Notes: a model not told the origin generated them from the sequence alone. A stretch of DNA of 64,000 nucleotides from Mayfieldus sp963781495 (GCA_963781495.1 CAWAFX010000002.1:1-64000); one strand, 5' to 3'; positions 51,362 to 60,772 are shown, numbered from the stretch's first letter. Translations and numbers: made by a program.

Positions 51362-52404
51362 GCCCCGCCCCACTTGGCCAGCCACGGCACCTCTTCGCCG
51401 ACCAGGGCGGCGAGCTTCTCGCCGTCGCCCCGGAAGTGGGCGCGGAGCCGATCGCGGGACGCCGCGGACATCTCCTCGCCCGAGGCTCCGCGCTTCGCGT
51501 TCCACATCTGCACCCGGTAGCTCATCACCGTGAAGGCGCGGTCGATGCGGCTGCGGACCGGATCCGGCATCGAATGCCAGAGCGTCTTCGCCCGCTCGTT
51601 ACCGGCCACCCGCATCTGCAGGTTGTAGAGGTTGAAGCCCGGGATCCGCTCCTCGTCCGCAGCCTCCCGGTAGCGGGTGCCGGCGTTCTCGGGCATGAAG
51701 CTCGAGTCGACGCCGATGAACTCGAACAGCTCGGTCAGCGTCTCCTCCGGCTGCTGCGAGAGATCATCGGAGAAGACGACCGCGAGCTGCTCACGGGGGA
51801 AGACGCTGAGATAGCCCTCCAGCACCCGCCCGTATTCACCGTTGACGATGTAGTTGTTGGTCCTCGTCGGTGCAACCCGCGCCTTTTCCAGCTCAGCCGG
51901 CGCCAGCAGCTGGTCGATCGCCTCGTCGAACGATCGTCTCTCGGCCCGTTCCAGGACCATCATCCTGTGGTGGGAGAAGGCTCGCTCGACCGGGTCGCGA
52001 AGGACGCAGATCAGCCTTGCCTCGGGGAGGTACTCCCTGATCCGCCGCGGCACGACCTCCTCCAGCCCCTCCCGCTCGCCCGGCTCCAGCTTCGGTTGCC
52101 GGCGCTCGTTCTGAGGCAGGTCTCCGAACGGGGTGCCGCTCATATAGTAGGTCGATGCCTCGCCGCTCAATGTGCCTGGCGGCGCGTCCCTCAGGACGGT
52201 GTTCAGGTACCACTCCCGGCCGCGGCGAAAGTTGGCGTCGCGGTTGAAGAAGGCGATGTCCTTCTCCACCGGCATGTGGATCTCAGGGTGCTTGCGGAGG
52301 TACTCGAAAAGCGACGTCGTGCCGCCCTTTTGCACCCCGATGATCAGGAACGCAAGCGTCGATTGCCGCCCCGCAGCCTTGACTGGGTTTTCGATCGAAC
52401 TCAT
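51358..52404 (-). CDS. PAPS-dependent sulfotransferase
   Basis: 348 residues. 5'-phosphosulfate loop GVQKGGTTSLFEYLRKHPE and the 3'-phosphate motif LICVLRDPVERAFSHHRM, matching carbohydrate (heparan N-deacetylase/N-sulfotransferase type) sulfotransferases. Suggests the polysaccharide or a glycolipid is sulfated. ATG 52404. The open frame extends 1 kb upstream but only antisense to the GT4 gene. No PAPS synthesis genes are in the window. Confidence 0.85.
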   Translation of the reverse strand: MSSIENPVKAAGRQSTLAFLIIGVQKGGTTSLFEYLRKHPEIHMPVEKDIAFFNRDANFRRGREWYLNTVLRDAPPGTLSGEASTYYMSGTPFGDLPQNERRQPKLEPGEREGLEEVVPRRIREYLPEARLICVLRDPVERAFSHHRMMVLERAERRSFDEAIDQLLAPAELEKARVAPTRTNNYIVNGEYGRVLEGYLSVFPREQLAVVFSDDLSQQPEETLTELFEFIGVDSSFMPENAGTRYREAADEERIPGFNLYNLQMRVAGNERAKTLWHSMPDPVRSRIDRAFTVMSYRVQMWNAKRGASGEEMSAASRDRLRAHFRGDGEKLAALVGEEVPWLAKWGGA

Positions 52405-52431
52405 GCCGCCATACCCGCGTGGCAACCCTAG

Positions 52432-53520
52432 ATGAATCCCCCGGCTCGGGAGTCGGTTCGCCTCGCCCTCGTTCTCTGGAACGGAGGCATCGGCGGGGCG
52501 GAGGTCCTCAACGCCGGCCTCGCCCAGCATCTGATCGGGCTCGGTGCCGAAGTGACGATCGTGTTCGTGGGCGATCCCGAGCCCCTCGCCGGCCGCCTCT
52601 CCGGCAGCGGGGTGCCCCATTGCGACCTTGGTATCGGCCGGGGGCGGAAGGTTCTCCTTCATCCACGTCGTTACGCAGCCGGGGTGAAGCGAGCCGGACC
52701 CGATGGCGCATTGCTGGTCGAGTGCGGATTCCTCGGCGCGGCGCTGCGGATCGGGGGCTACCGCTCCCCGATCGTGGCCGTCGAGCACGGCCCGATGAAC
52801 GACGAGACGGGCCCGGTGAGGCGCATAGACCGCCGCAGCGGCGCCTGGGCGGACGACGTCGAGGTCGCGGTCTCCGACTTCATCCTCGAACGGATGCACG
52901 CCTACCCACACGCGCGGGAGTTGGTGCGGATCCACAACGGAGTCGACACCGAGATCTACGCGCCGGGCCCCGAGGCGGGCAGCGGCGCCTTCACGGTCGG
53001 ATTCGTCGGTCGCCTGATCGAGGGCAAGGGCGTCGATCACCTGATCCGCGCCGTCGCCCGGACCGCGGAAGCCCGGCTTCGGATCGCCGGCGATGGCCCC
53101 GATCGGGCGCGGCTGGTCGCGTTGGCGCAGGAGCTGGGCCTGGATGACCGGGTCGAGTTCCTCGGCACCGTCACCGACATCCCAGCCTTCTGGCACGGCT
53201 CCGACGTCGCCGCCGTTCCGACCGCCGAGCTCCAGGAGGCCTTCTCGATGGTCACGCTGGAAGCGATGGCCTGCGGGAAACCGGTGATCGCCACCCGCAG
53301 CGGCGCGATTCCCGAGCTGGTGGTCGACGGCGAGACCGGAACCCTGGTCGAGCGAGGAAACGTGGCGGCCATCTCTGAGGCCCTGGCCGCCTACGCTGAG
53401 AGCCTCGATCTGCGGCGCCGGCATGGCGCGGCGGCGCGCAGCCGCGCCGTCGAGCGGTTTCGAATCGAGCGCACCGCCGCCGCGTATCTGGAGCTGTTCA
53501 CCGCGCCAGCCGGGCGCTGA
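52432..53520 (+). CDS. Glycosyltransferase family 4
   Basis: 362 residues. Acceptor-side glycine loop WNGGIGGAEVLNAGLAQHL; nucleotide-sugar site IHNGVDTEIYAPG, VGFVGRLIEGKGVDHLIRA, and EAFSMVTLEAMACGKPV with the conserved Glu residues. Intact, unlike the GT gene at 45.6 kb. It is divergent from the sulfotransferase and convergent with the acyltransferase. Confidence 0.88.
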   Translation: MNPPARESVRLALVLWNGGIGGAEVLNAGLAQHLIGLGAEVTIVFVGDPEPLAGRLSGSGVPHCDLGIGRGRKVLLHPRRYAAGVKRAGPDGALLVECGFLGAALRIGGYRSPIVAVEHGPMNDETGPVRRIDRRSGAWADDVEVAVSDFILERMHAYPHARELVRIHNGVDTEIYAPGPEAGSGAFTVGFVGRLIEGKGVDHLIRAVARTAEARLRIAGDGPDRARLVALAQELGLDDRVEFLGTVTDIPAFWHGSDVAAVPTAELQEAFSMVTLEAMACGKPVIATRSGAIPELVVDGETGTLVERGNVAAISEALAAYAESLDLRRRHGAAARSRAVERFRIERTAAAYLELFTAPAGR

Positions 53521-53532
53521 GAGCTCTGCCGC

Positions 53533-54042
53533 TTACTCGAGCTCGCGCAGGACGCGGGCGGGGACGCCACCGGCGACGGTCCCGGGTGGCACGTCCTTGG
53601 TGACCACCGCTCCGGCCGTGACCACCGAGCCGCGCCCAATCGTCACCCCTCCGAGGACGATCGCCCCGGCCCCGATCCAGGCCTCGTCGGCGACGACGAT
53701 CGGCTTGGCGGTGTTGCCACGGCCCTCGCCCGGCGTGTACACGAGCCCGTGGCCGACCGTCTCGAACGAGGTGCCCGGTCCGACCGAGACGTTTTCGCCG
53801 ATCGTGACCTGGCCGTCGGTGCCGAGCCCGAAGCGAACGTTGGTGTTCAGAAACGAGCCGTCGCCGATCGCGATGCGGGCGGCCCCGCCGACCGGGCGAA
53901 TCGTGATCGGGCCCCAGATCAGCGGCCGGCCACGGACCTTGACCCCCGCCATCCTCAGCACCAGGCACCGCCCCCGGTCGAAGGGCCCCAATCGGGGCAG
54001 GTGGTTGGCGAGCCAGAGGAAGAGCGATTCGAGGATCGTCAT
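53533..54042 (-). CDS. Hexapeptide-repeat O-acyltransferase
   Basis: 169 residues from ATG 54042. Left-handed beta-helix repeats (IAIGDGSFLNTNVRFG, VTIGENVSVGPGTSF) and the terminal VVTAGAVVTKDVPPGTVAGGVPA typical of WcaF/LacA-type acetyltransferases. The N-terminal 35 residues carry a short hydrophobic patch. Overlaps the flippase stop by four bases; probably O-acetylates a sugar of the repeat unit. Confidence 0.85.
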   Translation of the reverse strand: MTILESLFLWLANHLPRLGPFDRGRCLVLRMAGVKVRGRPLIWGPITIRPVGGAARIAIGDGSFLNTNVRFGLGTDGQVTIGENVSVGPGTSFETVGHGLVYTPGEGRGNTAKPIVVADEAWIGAGAIVLGGVTIGRGSVVTAGAVVTKDVPPGTVAGGVPARVLRELE

Positions 54043-55424
54043 CGTTCGCCGGCGATCGATAGGCGGCGAAAGGCGGTCACGTTGACACCGAGGCGCCGGC
54101 GGGCGATCAGGACCAGGGCCAGGTTCCAGAAGACCAGACTGGCCGTGAAGGCGATCGCGCTTCCGGTGACGCCGACGATGGGAACCAGGGCGATCGCCAG
54201 CGCCAGGTTGACCAGGGCCCCGGTGCCGACCGCCTTCACAGCTGCGATCTCGTGCCCGGTCATGATCAGAACCGTGCCCGACGGCCCCGCCGCGGCGTTT
54301 GCGAGCTGGCCCAAGGCGACGATCGTCAACGCCGTCGAGCCGGATTTGAAGCTGGCGCCGAAGAGCCCGAGGAAGAGGCCGGGAAAAAGGGCGAGGGCAA
54401 TGCAGACCGGCATCGAGACGAGCAGCCCCGCCCATGCGATGCGCTCGGTCGTGCGTTCGAGCTCTGCGGCGTCCTTGCGAGCGTGAAGACGAGCAACCGC
54501 GGGCGCGAGAGGCATGTTGGCCGCGACCAGGAAGACGACGATGACCGCGGCTCCGTTCTGCACGACGCTGTAGACGCCGGCTGCGCCCGGGCCCTTCAGG
54601 GTCCCGGCGACGATGATCCCGATGTAGGAGTTGAGAAGCCAGACCCCGGTGATCACCATCATCGGAACCGAGGCTCGGATCCATTCCCAGGTGGCGTAGA
54701 GAGGAGTCACCGAGCGCAGGCCCGGCGGCAGTGCGCGGATCAGCCAGATCGTCCCAACCGTGAAGGCCGTCGCGACCGCGGCGACGTTCACCCCCAGCGC
54801 CGTGGTTGCCGAGAGGACGCTGCCGCCGGCCAGCTCCAGCAGGCAGACCCCGACCACGATCAGCAGCGGGCGAATCAAGAACTCCGGTATCTGACCGCTG
54901 ACGACGCGCCCGAAGGCCTGCATCGCGCCCTGGCGCAGCAGAGTCAGGGCCGTGAGCGGGACGAGCAGCATCGCGACGCAGAACGGGCCCCGCAGCGAGG
55001 CGGAAAGCCAGGCGACGGCGACGAGACAGCCGGCTGCGGCGATGGTCACCGAGGTCAGCAGGACCACCTGGTTGCTGCGGCGCAGCAGTCCTTTCATCAG
55101 CGGCCACTTCCCCTCCACCTCATAGACGGCGATCCCCCGCACGAGGAAGCGATCGACACCGAGGGTTGCGACGAGGGCGAGCAGGCTTGCCCAGGCGAAC
55201 GAGAAGGCGTAACGCCCGTAGTCGTCCTTGCCGAGAAAGCGGGCGAGCAGAAGCGCGGTCAGAAAGCCGGCGGCATTCGAGGTTGCCTGCAGCAATGCCG
55301 TCCCCGACGCCATCTTGAGCAGCCTTCTGAAGCCGAACTGATGCCCGTGCTCGGAGCGATCGTCGGAGGCGGCGGCTCCGGTTTCGGTCGTCTCGGGTTT
55401 CGCCGCAGAGCGAAGCTGGGTCAT
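54039..55424 (-). CDS. Polysaccharide flippase (Wzx/MATE-like)
   Basis: 461 residues with 12-14 hydrophobic segments. N-terminal LLKMASGTALLQATSNAAGFLTA and LLARFLGKDDYGRYAFSFAW match polysaccharide biosynthesis (Polysacc_synt) exporters. It flips the undecaprenyl-linked repeat unit outward. The start overlaps the stop of a 53-codon frame upstream (ATGA), and the stop overlaps the acyltransferase start. Confidence 0.9.
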   Translation of the reverse strand: MTQLRSAAKPETTETGAAASDDRSEHGHQFGFRRLLKMASGTALLQATSNAAGFLTALLLARFLGKDDYGRYAFSFAWASLLALVATLGVDRFLVRGIAVYEVEGKWPLMKGLLRRSNQVVLLTSVTIAAAGCLVAVAWLSASLRGPFCVAMLLVPLTALTLLRQGAMQAFGRVVSGQIPEFLIRPLLIVVGVCLLELAGGSVLSATTALGVNVAAVATAFTVGTIWLIRALPPGLRSVTPLYATWEWIRASVPMMVITGVWLLNSYIGIIVAGTLKGPGAAGVYSVVQNGAAVIVVFLVAANMPLAPAVARLHARKDAAELERTTERIAWAGLLVSMPVCIALALFPGLFLGLFGASFKSGSTALTIVALGQLANAAAGPSGTVLIMTGHEIAAVKAVGTGALVNLALAIALVPIVGVTGSAIAFTASLVFWNLALVLIARRRLGVNVTAFRRLSIAGER

Positions 55425-55582
55425 CGACCTGGGCTCTTGGCCTTGCGAAACAGGCTCTGCCCGGGTCCATCCGAGTCGACGAAGTGGCGATGCCAGAGGT
55501 CGAGGGTCAGGACCTCAGGAGGGCTCTCCCACGATCGAGGGTCGGTCGGTCGCCCCCTGGCGGGCCCGCAAGTACCGCACAT
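55421..55582 (-). CDS. Small coupled ORF, 53 residues, unknown
   Basis: ATG 55582 to TGA 55421, whose stop overlaps the flippase start as ATGA, the same coupling used by genuine genes here. The product starts MCGTCG (two Cys) and ends RKAKSPGR; it has a Trp/His-containing middle, LTLDLWHRHFVDSDGPGQS. No family recognised. The gene fills the otherwise empty 211-nt space between the deacetylase-like gene and the flippase. Could instead be untranslated spacer. Confidence 0.4.
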   Translation of the reverse strand: MCGTCGPARGRPTDPRSWESPPEVLTLDLWHRHFVDSDGPGQSLFRKAKSPGR

Positions 55583-55635
55583 CGGCGTGATGGTAAGGCA
55601 ACCCTGGCGCCCGGGTGGCGGTTCCGCAGCGGTCT

Positions 55636-57279
55636 CTAGGCGCTGAAATTGCGGCCCCGCAGACGGTCCGCCAGGGCAAGCGATCGGTCGCGCGTCTCGG
55701 TCGCGAGGCGACGTAGGCGAGCCCTGCGGGGGGTCCGGTACGCCGCCCCGTCGAGGCGAGAGTCGCGGGGCCGGAATTCGATCGAGAGCCGGCGGCGGCC
55801 CTCGCCGAGCTCGGTCACCAGCAGGCCGCCCTCCCCGGCGCCGGCCGGCGCATCCTCACCGTCGACCGAGGCCCCCTCCTCGGCCGGATCGGCATGTGGC
55901 TTACCTACGGCGACGATCGGTGCGGCGCCGTCAGCCTCGATCGAGATCGCGTTGGAAAAAGCGCGGATCTCCCTCCCGCGAACGGTTGTCCGTGCCTGGA
56001 AGTTGGCCCCGAGGATGGACTGGATGTCCCCCCAGACCGGGCCGACCTGCCGCCGCAGAAAGTCGGTGATCTCGAACGTACGGGCCATTCCGTCGCGAAA
56101 GAACTCGTGGTGGGTGTAGACGACGAGCGGCTTGCCGAGCCAGGCCTCGAAAAGCAGCCGTTCCTTGGCCTCCTCGGCCTTGAAGCGGTTGACGACCGGA
56201 TAGCCCCGGTAGCTCAGCTCGGCCGGGAGCATCTCGTAGAGGGGCTCCCCGATCTCCGAGTCCCGCTTGAACGGGAAGCTGCGCGATGCGAAGGTCGCGT
56301 CAAAGCCGGTTCGCCGCATCGCCTCCAGCCAGGTGGCGTTGCAACTGCCGTGGGGAAGCGTCATCGCGTGCGGGCAGCGGATTCCGGTCTCGGCCTCGTG
56401 CTGAGCCATCCGCCGCATCCCGTCAAGGAGCGCCGCCACCGCCGCTTCAGGGCCGACGTCGCGCTCGAACTCGCGCTTCAGGTGCTCGACACCGTGCGGA
56501 ACCAGCGAGATGTAACGGCTGTTGTCGCGGACGAACCTGGCGACCGGCTCGCGGGTCTTGCCGTGGTCGATCGGGCTCATCGCGATCGTGAAGTGCAGCT
56601 CGCGCTCCCTGGCCGCCTCGACGACGGTCGGGTAGTCCATGAATCCGTAGCGGTGAGAGCGCAGGTTGGGATCGTCGACGAGCAGATTGGCGCCTGACAG
56701 AGGAGTGCGCCACCCCGCTTCGCCGAGTGCCGCCCTTGCGAAGACCAGCAGCGGCAACAGGGCCGCAAACCGGGTCGGTCCGAATTCGTCCTTGAGCTTT
56801 CCCGAGGGGCCGAGATCGGGCAGGGGGACGGCGGTCAGAAAGACGTCCTGCGAGCCGCGCCGCCAACGTAGGAACACGTTCCCACCCGGTGTCGCGATCA
56901 GCGAATCGACGCCACGGATCTGTCCCTCCAATGCCGCGACGACGCGGGGGCGCTCCTCGCCGAGTCGGGCCCCCGAGAACGGCCAGAGCGCGTCGCTGGT
57001 GGAGAACGCGTAGGCCTCGACAGCGGCGGGTGGCGTGATCGTCAGCTCAGGCGCCCCAAGGCGGGCCAGCATGGCTTCGTCTGCTGACGAGAGTCCGGAG
57101 CGGCCCGGATGGAGGAACAGCGGCGCGGCCCCGGCGGCGCCGGTCAGCCGATCGAGATCGCCTTCGGATGCTTCGCCGAGGACCTCGAGGGAGGCGATCG
57201 TGCCGGCTCCGCCTTCCGGCTGCAGGCGGGCGTCGAGCTCAGAGGCTCGCCCACCGAGCAGTTCGAGCGCTTTCTGCAT
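55636..57279 (-). CDS. Polysaccharide-deacetylase-like protein
   Basis: 547 residues. The middle part reads like a NodB/DUF2334-type deacetylase barrel: LLVDDPNLRSHRYGFMDY (metal Asp pair), FTIAMSPIDHGK, LVPHGVEHLKREF, HAMTLPHGS and VYTHHEFFRDGM, supplying His and Asp ligands. The N-terminal 170 residues are of unknown fold and the C-terminal 130 residues look like a beta-sandwich with an Arg-rich tail. Might deacetylate or otherwise modify the polysaccharide. No signal peptide, so cytosolic as read. First gene of the minus-strand flippase operon. Confidence 0.7.
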   Translation of the reverse strand: MQKALELLGGRASELDARLQPEGGAGTIASLEVLGEASEGDLDRLTGAAGAAPLFLHPGRSGLSSADEAMLARLGAPELTITPPAAVEAYAFSTSDALWPFSGARLGEERPRVVAALEGQIRGVDSLIATPGGNVFLRWRRGSQDVFLTAVPLPDLGPSGKLKDEFGPTRFAALLPLLVFARAALGEAGWRTPLSGANLLVDDPNLRSHRYGFMDYPTVVEAARERELHFTIAMSPIDHGKTREPVARFVRDNSRYISLVPHGVEHLKREFERDVGPEAAVAALLDGMRRMAQHEAETGIRCPHAMTLPHGSCNATWLEAMRRTGFDATFASRSFPFKRDSEIGEPLYEMLPAELSYRGYPVVNRFKAEEAKERLLFEAWLGKPLVVYTHHEFFRDGMARTFEITDFLRRQVGPVWGDIQSILGANFQARTTVRGREIRAFSNAISIEADGAAPIVAVGKPHADPAEEGASVDGEDAPAGAGEGGLLVTELGEGRRRLSIEFRPRDSRLDGAAYRTPRRARLRRLATETRDRSLALADRLRGRNFSA

Positions 57280-57398
57280 CGTGCGCGTGGCCTCCCCCGC
57301 GATGCCTATGACCGGGAACGTCTCGTGGCCGATCCGATGAGGCTAGCCGGTTGCGCCCCGGCTGCATCCAGCCGACCCGCAACTCGCCCAACCCACCG

Positions 57399-57404
57399 TA
57401 AAAT
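57399..57404 (+). promoter_or_regulatory. -10 hexamer TAAAAT before the mutase gene
   Basis: TAAAAT ends 7 nt before ATG 57412; the bases between (CCAGCCG) have no Shine-Dalgarno. Best example in the window of a likely leaderless start. Confidence 0.5.
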
Positions 57405-57411
57405 CCAGCCG

Positions 57412-59415
57412 ATGCCCGAACCCCACCTGCCCGAGCGCGACCGCCCGTGGGTGATGCGCACCTACGCGGGGCACTCCGACGCCCGCCGCTCGAACGAGCT
57501 CTACCGCCGCAACCTGGCCAAGGGCCAGACCGGGCTCTCGGTCGCCTTCGACCTGCCGACCCAGACGGGCTATGACCCCGACCAGCCGCTGGCCCGCGGC
57601 GAGGTCGGCAAGGTCGGCGTCTCGATCGCCCACAAGGGCGACATGCACGCGCTTCTGGACGGCATTCCGCTGGACGAGATGAACACGTCGATGACGATCA
57701 ACGCCACCGCGGCCTGGCTGCTGGGCCTCTACGTGACCGTCGCCGAGGAGAACGGCATCGAGCGCTCCCAGCTCAAGGGCACGACCCAGAACGACATCAT
57801 CAAGGAGTACCTCTCGCGCGGCACCTACGCATTCCCGCCCGAGCCCTCGATGCGGCTGATCGCCGACACGGTCGCCTTCGCCGTCAACGAGGTGCCGGAC
57901 TGGAACCCGACCAACGTCTGCAGCTACCACCTGCAGGAGGCCGGCGCGACCCCGGTGCAGGAGATCGCCTACGCGCTCTCGACCGCGATCGCGGTGCTCG
58001 ACGAGGTCAAGGCCCGGGGCCAGGTCTCCGAGGCCGACTTCCCGAAGGTCTTCGGCCGCATCTCGTTCTTCGTCAACGCCGGCATCAGGCTGATCGAGGA
58101 GATCGCCAAGCTGCGCGCGATGGGGCGCCTCTGGACCGAGATCGGCCGCGAGCGCTACGGCGTCAGCGACGAGAAGATGCTGCGCTTCCGCTACGGGGTC
58201 CAGGTCAACTCGCTAGGCCTGACCGAGGCGCAGCCCGAGAACAACGTGCCGCGGATCGTGCTCGAGGCGCTGGCGGTGACGCTGAGCCGCGACGCCCGCG
58301 CGCGGGCGATCCAGCTTCCGGCCTGGAACGAGGCGCTCGGCCTGCCCCGACCCTGGGATCAGCAGTGGAGTCTGCGCATCCAGCAGATCCTCGCCAACGA
58401 GACCGACCTGCTCGAGTACCCCGACATCTTCGAGGGCTCGGAGGTGATGGAGGGTCTGGTCTCAGAGCTCGAGCAGGGCGCCCGGGCCGAGATGGCGGTG
58501 GTCGAGGAGCACGGCGGCGCGGTCGAGGCGGTGTCCTACATGAAGTCGCGCCTGGTCGAGTCACATCGCGATCGGGTGGCCAGGATCGAGCGCGGCGAGC
58601 TGAAGGTGGTCGGCCAGAATGTCTTCACCGAGAGCGAGGACTCGCCCCTGACCGCCGATGCCGAGGGAGGAATCATGCGGCCCGACCCCGACGTCGAGCG
58701 CGACTGCATCGAGTCGCTTCAGCGCTGGCGCGCCGAGCGCGACGAGGGCGCGGTCAGCAAGGCGCTGGAGGAACTCAAACGGGTCGCCGCCGACGATGGC
58801 GAGAACGTGATGCCGGCGACGATCGAGGCCGCGAAGGCCGGGGCGACCACCGGCGAATGGGCCGGGGTGCTGCGCGACGCTTTCGGCGACTATCGCGCCC
58901 CGACCGGAGTCAGCGGCGCCGCTCCCGCCGGTGACCCGGCGCTGCTGGACGAGGTCCGCAAGCGGGTCGACGAGGTCTCCGAGGAGATCGGCCACCGGAT
59001 GAAGATCCTGGTCGGAAAGCCGGGCCTCGACGGCCACTCCAACGGTTCCGAGCAGGTGGCGCTGCGGGCCCGCGACGCGGGCATGGAGGTCGTCTATCAA
59101 GGGATCCGCCTCACCCCGGAGGAGATCGCCGAGTCGGCCCTGCAGGAGGACGTCGACGTCGTCGGCCTCTCGATCCTCTCCGGCTCGCACATGCAGCTGA
59201 TCCCGGAGATCGTGCGGCTGCTGGGCGAGGCCGGCGTCGAGGTGCCGGTCGTGGTCGGCGGCATCATCCCCGCCGCCGACGCGGACAAGCTGCGCCAGGA
59301 CGGCGTTGCCCGCGTCTACACGCCGAAGGACTTCGAGATCAACCGCATGATCGGCGACATCGCGGAGCTGGTGGCGGAACGCAACGGCGCCGGACAGGCG
59401 CCCGCCCCCGCCTGA
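57412..59415 (+). CDS. ecm: B12-dependent ethylmalonyl-CoA mutase-type enzyme
   Basis: 667 residues in one chain: the acyl-CoA mutase barrel (RTYAGHSDARRSNELYRRNL, FDLPTQTGYDPD, TINATAAWLLGLYV) plus a C-terminal cobalamin domain with GLDGHSNGSEQ (the DxHxxG histidine, near residue 540), GLSILSGSH and VVVGGIIP. The YAGHSDARRSN signature is that of the MeaA/ethylmalonyl-CoA group rather than classic methylmalonyl-CoA mutase. With ccr at 34.6 kb it would run the ethylmalonyl-CoA pathway; isobutyryl-CoA mutase-like activity is an alternative. The ATG is chosen from the leaderless signal and family N-terminus. Confidence 0.88.
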   Translation: MPEPHLPERDRPWVMRTYAGHSDARRSNELYRRNLAKGQTGLSVAFDLPTQTGYDPDQPLARGEVGKVGVSIAHKGDMHALLDGIPLDEMNTSMTINATAAWLLGLYVTVAEENGIERSQLKGTTQNDIIKEYLSRGTYAFPPEPSMRLIADTVAFAVNEVPDWNPTNVCSYHLQEAGATPVQEIAYALSTAIAVLDEVKARGQVSEADFPKVFGRISFFVNAGIRLIEEIAKLRAMGRLWTEIGRERYGVSDEKMLRFRYGVQVNSLGLTEAQPENNVPRIVLEALAVTLSRDARARAIQLPAWNEALGLPRPWDQQWSLRIQQILANETDLLEYPDIFEGSEVMEGLVSELEQGARAEMAVVEEHGGAVEAVSYMKSRLVESHRDRVARIERGELKVVGQNVFTESEDSPLTADAEGGIMRPDPDVERDCIESLQRWRAERDEGAVSKALEELKRVAADDGENVMPATIEAAKAGATTGEWAGVLRDAFGDYRAPTGVSGAAPAGDPALLDEVRKRVDEVSEEIGHRMKILVGKPGLDGHSNGSEQVALRARDAGMEVVYQGIRLTPEEIAESALQEDVDVVGLSILSGSHMQLIPEIVRLLGEAGVEVPVVVGGIIPAADADKLRQDGVARVYTPKDFEINRMIGDIAELVAERNGAGQAPAPA

Positions 59416-59469
59416 CATTCGTCGAACCGTTTAGATAGCCGGTAAGCCGGCTTGCAACCATTGGGCCCG

Positions 59470-59931
59470 ATGCCAACCGAACGCACGCTGCGCGCCGTCT
59501 CGGCGCTGATCGCGCTGGCCGGGATCGGGGTCGCCACCTACATCACGATCGCCGACTCCGGCGGTGGCCATCCGCTCTGCGTGGCCGGCGGCAGCGGCTG
59601 TCAGACGGTCGCCAACAGCTCCTACTCGCACCTCTTCGGGGTCAACGTCGCCGTATTCGGGATCGTCGGCTACGTGCTGCTGCTCGGCGCCGCCCTGGCA
59701 CCGGGCGACCCGGGGCGCTTCGCCGGACTGCTGCTGGCCCTGGGCGGCTTCGGGTTCAGTGCCTACCTGACCTACCTGGAGCTGTTCACGATCGACGCGC
59801 TCTGCCAGTGGTGCCTCGCCAGCGCGATCCTGATGACCCTGCTGCTGGCGGTCAACGTGGTCCGGGCGATCGGATATACCGGGTCTGAGATCGGCGCCGA
59901 CGTGGCCCCGGCGCCGTCGGCGAGGGCATAG
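59470..59931 (+). CDS. Vitamin K epoxide reductase (VKOR) family protein
   Basis: 153 residues, four membrane helices. The CxxC active site is CQWC near the C-terminus and a loop Cys pair lies in HPLCVAGGSGCQTV. VKOR reoxidises DsbA-type proteins and passes electrons to quinone. The next gene, 8 nt downstream, is a DsbA-like protein, so the two form an oxidative folding pair. A 6-bp hairpin (59437-59452) lies between the mutase stop and this ATG. Confidence 0.9.
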   Translation: MPTERTLRAVSALIALAGIGVATYITIADSGGGHPLCVAGGSGCQTVANSSYSHLFGVNVAVFGIVGYVLLLGAALAPGDPGRFAGLLLALGGFGFSAYLTYLELFTIDALCQWCLASAILMTLLLAVNVVRAIGYTGSEIGADVAPAPSARA

Positions 59932-59939
59932 GCAAGACG

Positions 59940-60728
59940 ATGGCGACCAAGAAAGAGGAGCGGGAGGCCCGGCGCGAGGCCCGCCGCGAGGCCGAGGCCG
60001 AGGCGCAGCGGCGCGCCCAGCGCCAGCGCCTCGTCAAGCTGGTCAGCGCCGCCGTCTTCATCGCCGTGATCGCGGTCGTGGTGGTGATCGTCGTCAGCCA
60101 GTCCGGCGGCGGCTCCAGCGGCGGCGACAGCAGCAACCTCAAGGCCCAGAACCTGGTTGCGAGGCAGCTGAAGGGAATACCGCAGAACGGCCCGGTCCTC
60201 GGAGACCCGAGCGCCAAGGCGACGCTGGTCGAGTACGGCGACCTGCAGTGCTCGACCTGCCAGTTCTATGCCGAGCGGGTCCTGCCGGGGATCATCGCCG
60301 GGCCGGTCCGCTCCGGCCAGGCGAAGATCGAGTTCCGGCCGGTCGAGGTGATCGGCCCCCAGTCGGTGCCGGCAGCCGCGGCCGCGAACGCCGCCGGACA
60401 GCAGGACCGCTTCTGGAACTACATCGAGCTCTTCTACAACAACCAGGGCGCCGAGAATTCCGGCTACGTGACCAATGACTTCATGACCGCGGTCGCCAAG
60501 GGCGCCGGGGTCCCGAACATCGACCGGTGGGACCAGGCGCGCCAGAGCCCGGTCTGGGGCCATCAGCTATCCCAGCACCAGAGCCAGTTCAAAAAGCTCG
60601 GATTCACCGGCACCCCGTCGTTTGCGATCCAGAGCGGCAGCGGCCCGATCAAGGCGATTCCGGGCCAGGGCGGCAGCACGACGCTGGCCCCGGGAGCGAT
60701 CCTGGCCGCAATCAAACAGGCAAACTGA
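59940..60728 (+). CDS. DsbA-like membrane-anchored thiol oxidase
   Basis: 262 residues. A very charged N-terminus (Lys/Glu/Arg repeats, 1-32), one membrane anchor (VSAAVFIAVIAVVVVIVV), a Gly/Ser linker, then a DsbA thioredoxin fold with CSTC active site in GDLQCSTCQFY and cis-Pro in FTGTPSFAI. Introduces disulfides into exported proteins; VKOR next to it would recharge it. Confidence 0.9.
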   Translation: MATKKEEREARREARREAEAEAQRRAQRQRLVKLVSAAVFIAVIAVVVVIVVSQSGGGSSGGDSSNLKAQNLVARQLKGIPQNGPVLGDPSAKATLVEYGDLQCSTCQFYAERVLPGIIAGPVRSGQAKIEFRPVEVIGPQSVPAAAAANAAGQQDRFWNYIELFYNNQGAENSGYVTNDFMTAVAKGAGVPNIDRWDQARQSPVWGHQLSQHQSQFKKLGFTGTPSFAIQSGSGPIKAIPGQGGSTTLAPGAILAAIKQAN

Positions 60729-60772
60729 GCGCGAGGCGGCGCAAATTGCGCCGTCAGTCAAAATAGAGGGCG

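Noticed and set aside
51358..53424. 688-codon version of the sulfotransferase gene
   Set aside because: The extra N-terminal 340 codons are antisense to an intact GT4 gene; the true start is at 52404 just before the PAPS-binding motif.
55421..55582. Asparagine synthetase fragment, because the small ORF begins MCG with Cys at position 2
   Set aside because: Only the first three residues fit; the rest has none of the glutaminase motifs, so it is described as an unknown small ORF.
59437..59452. Terminator between the mutase and VKOR genes
   Set aside because: The stem is only 6 bp with no T-run; kept as a remark in the VKOR entry rather than a feature.
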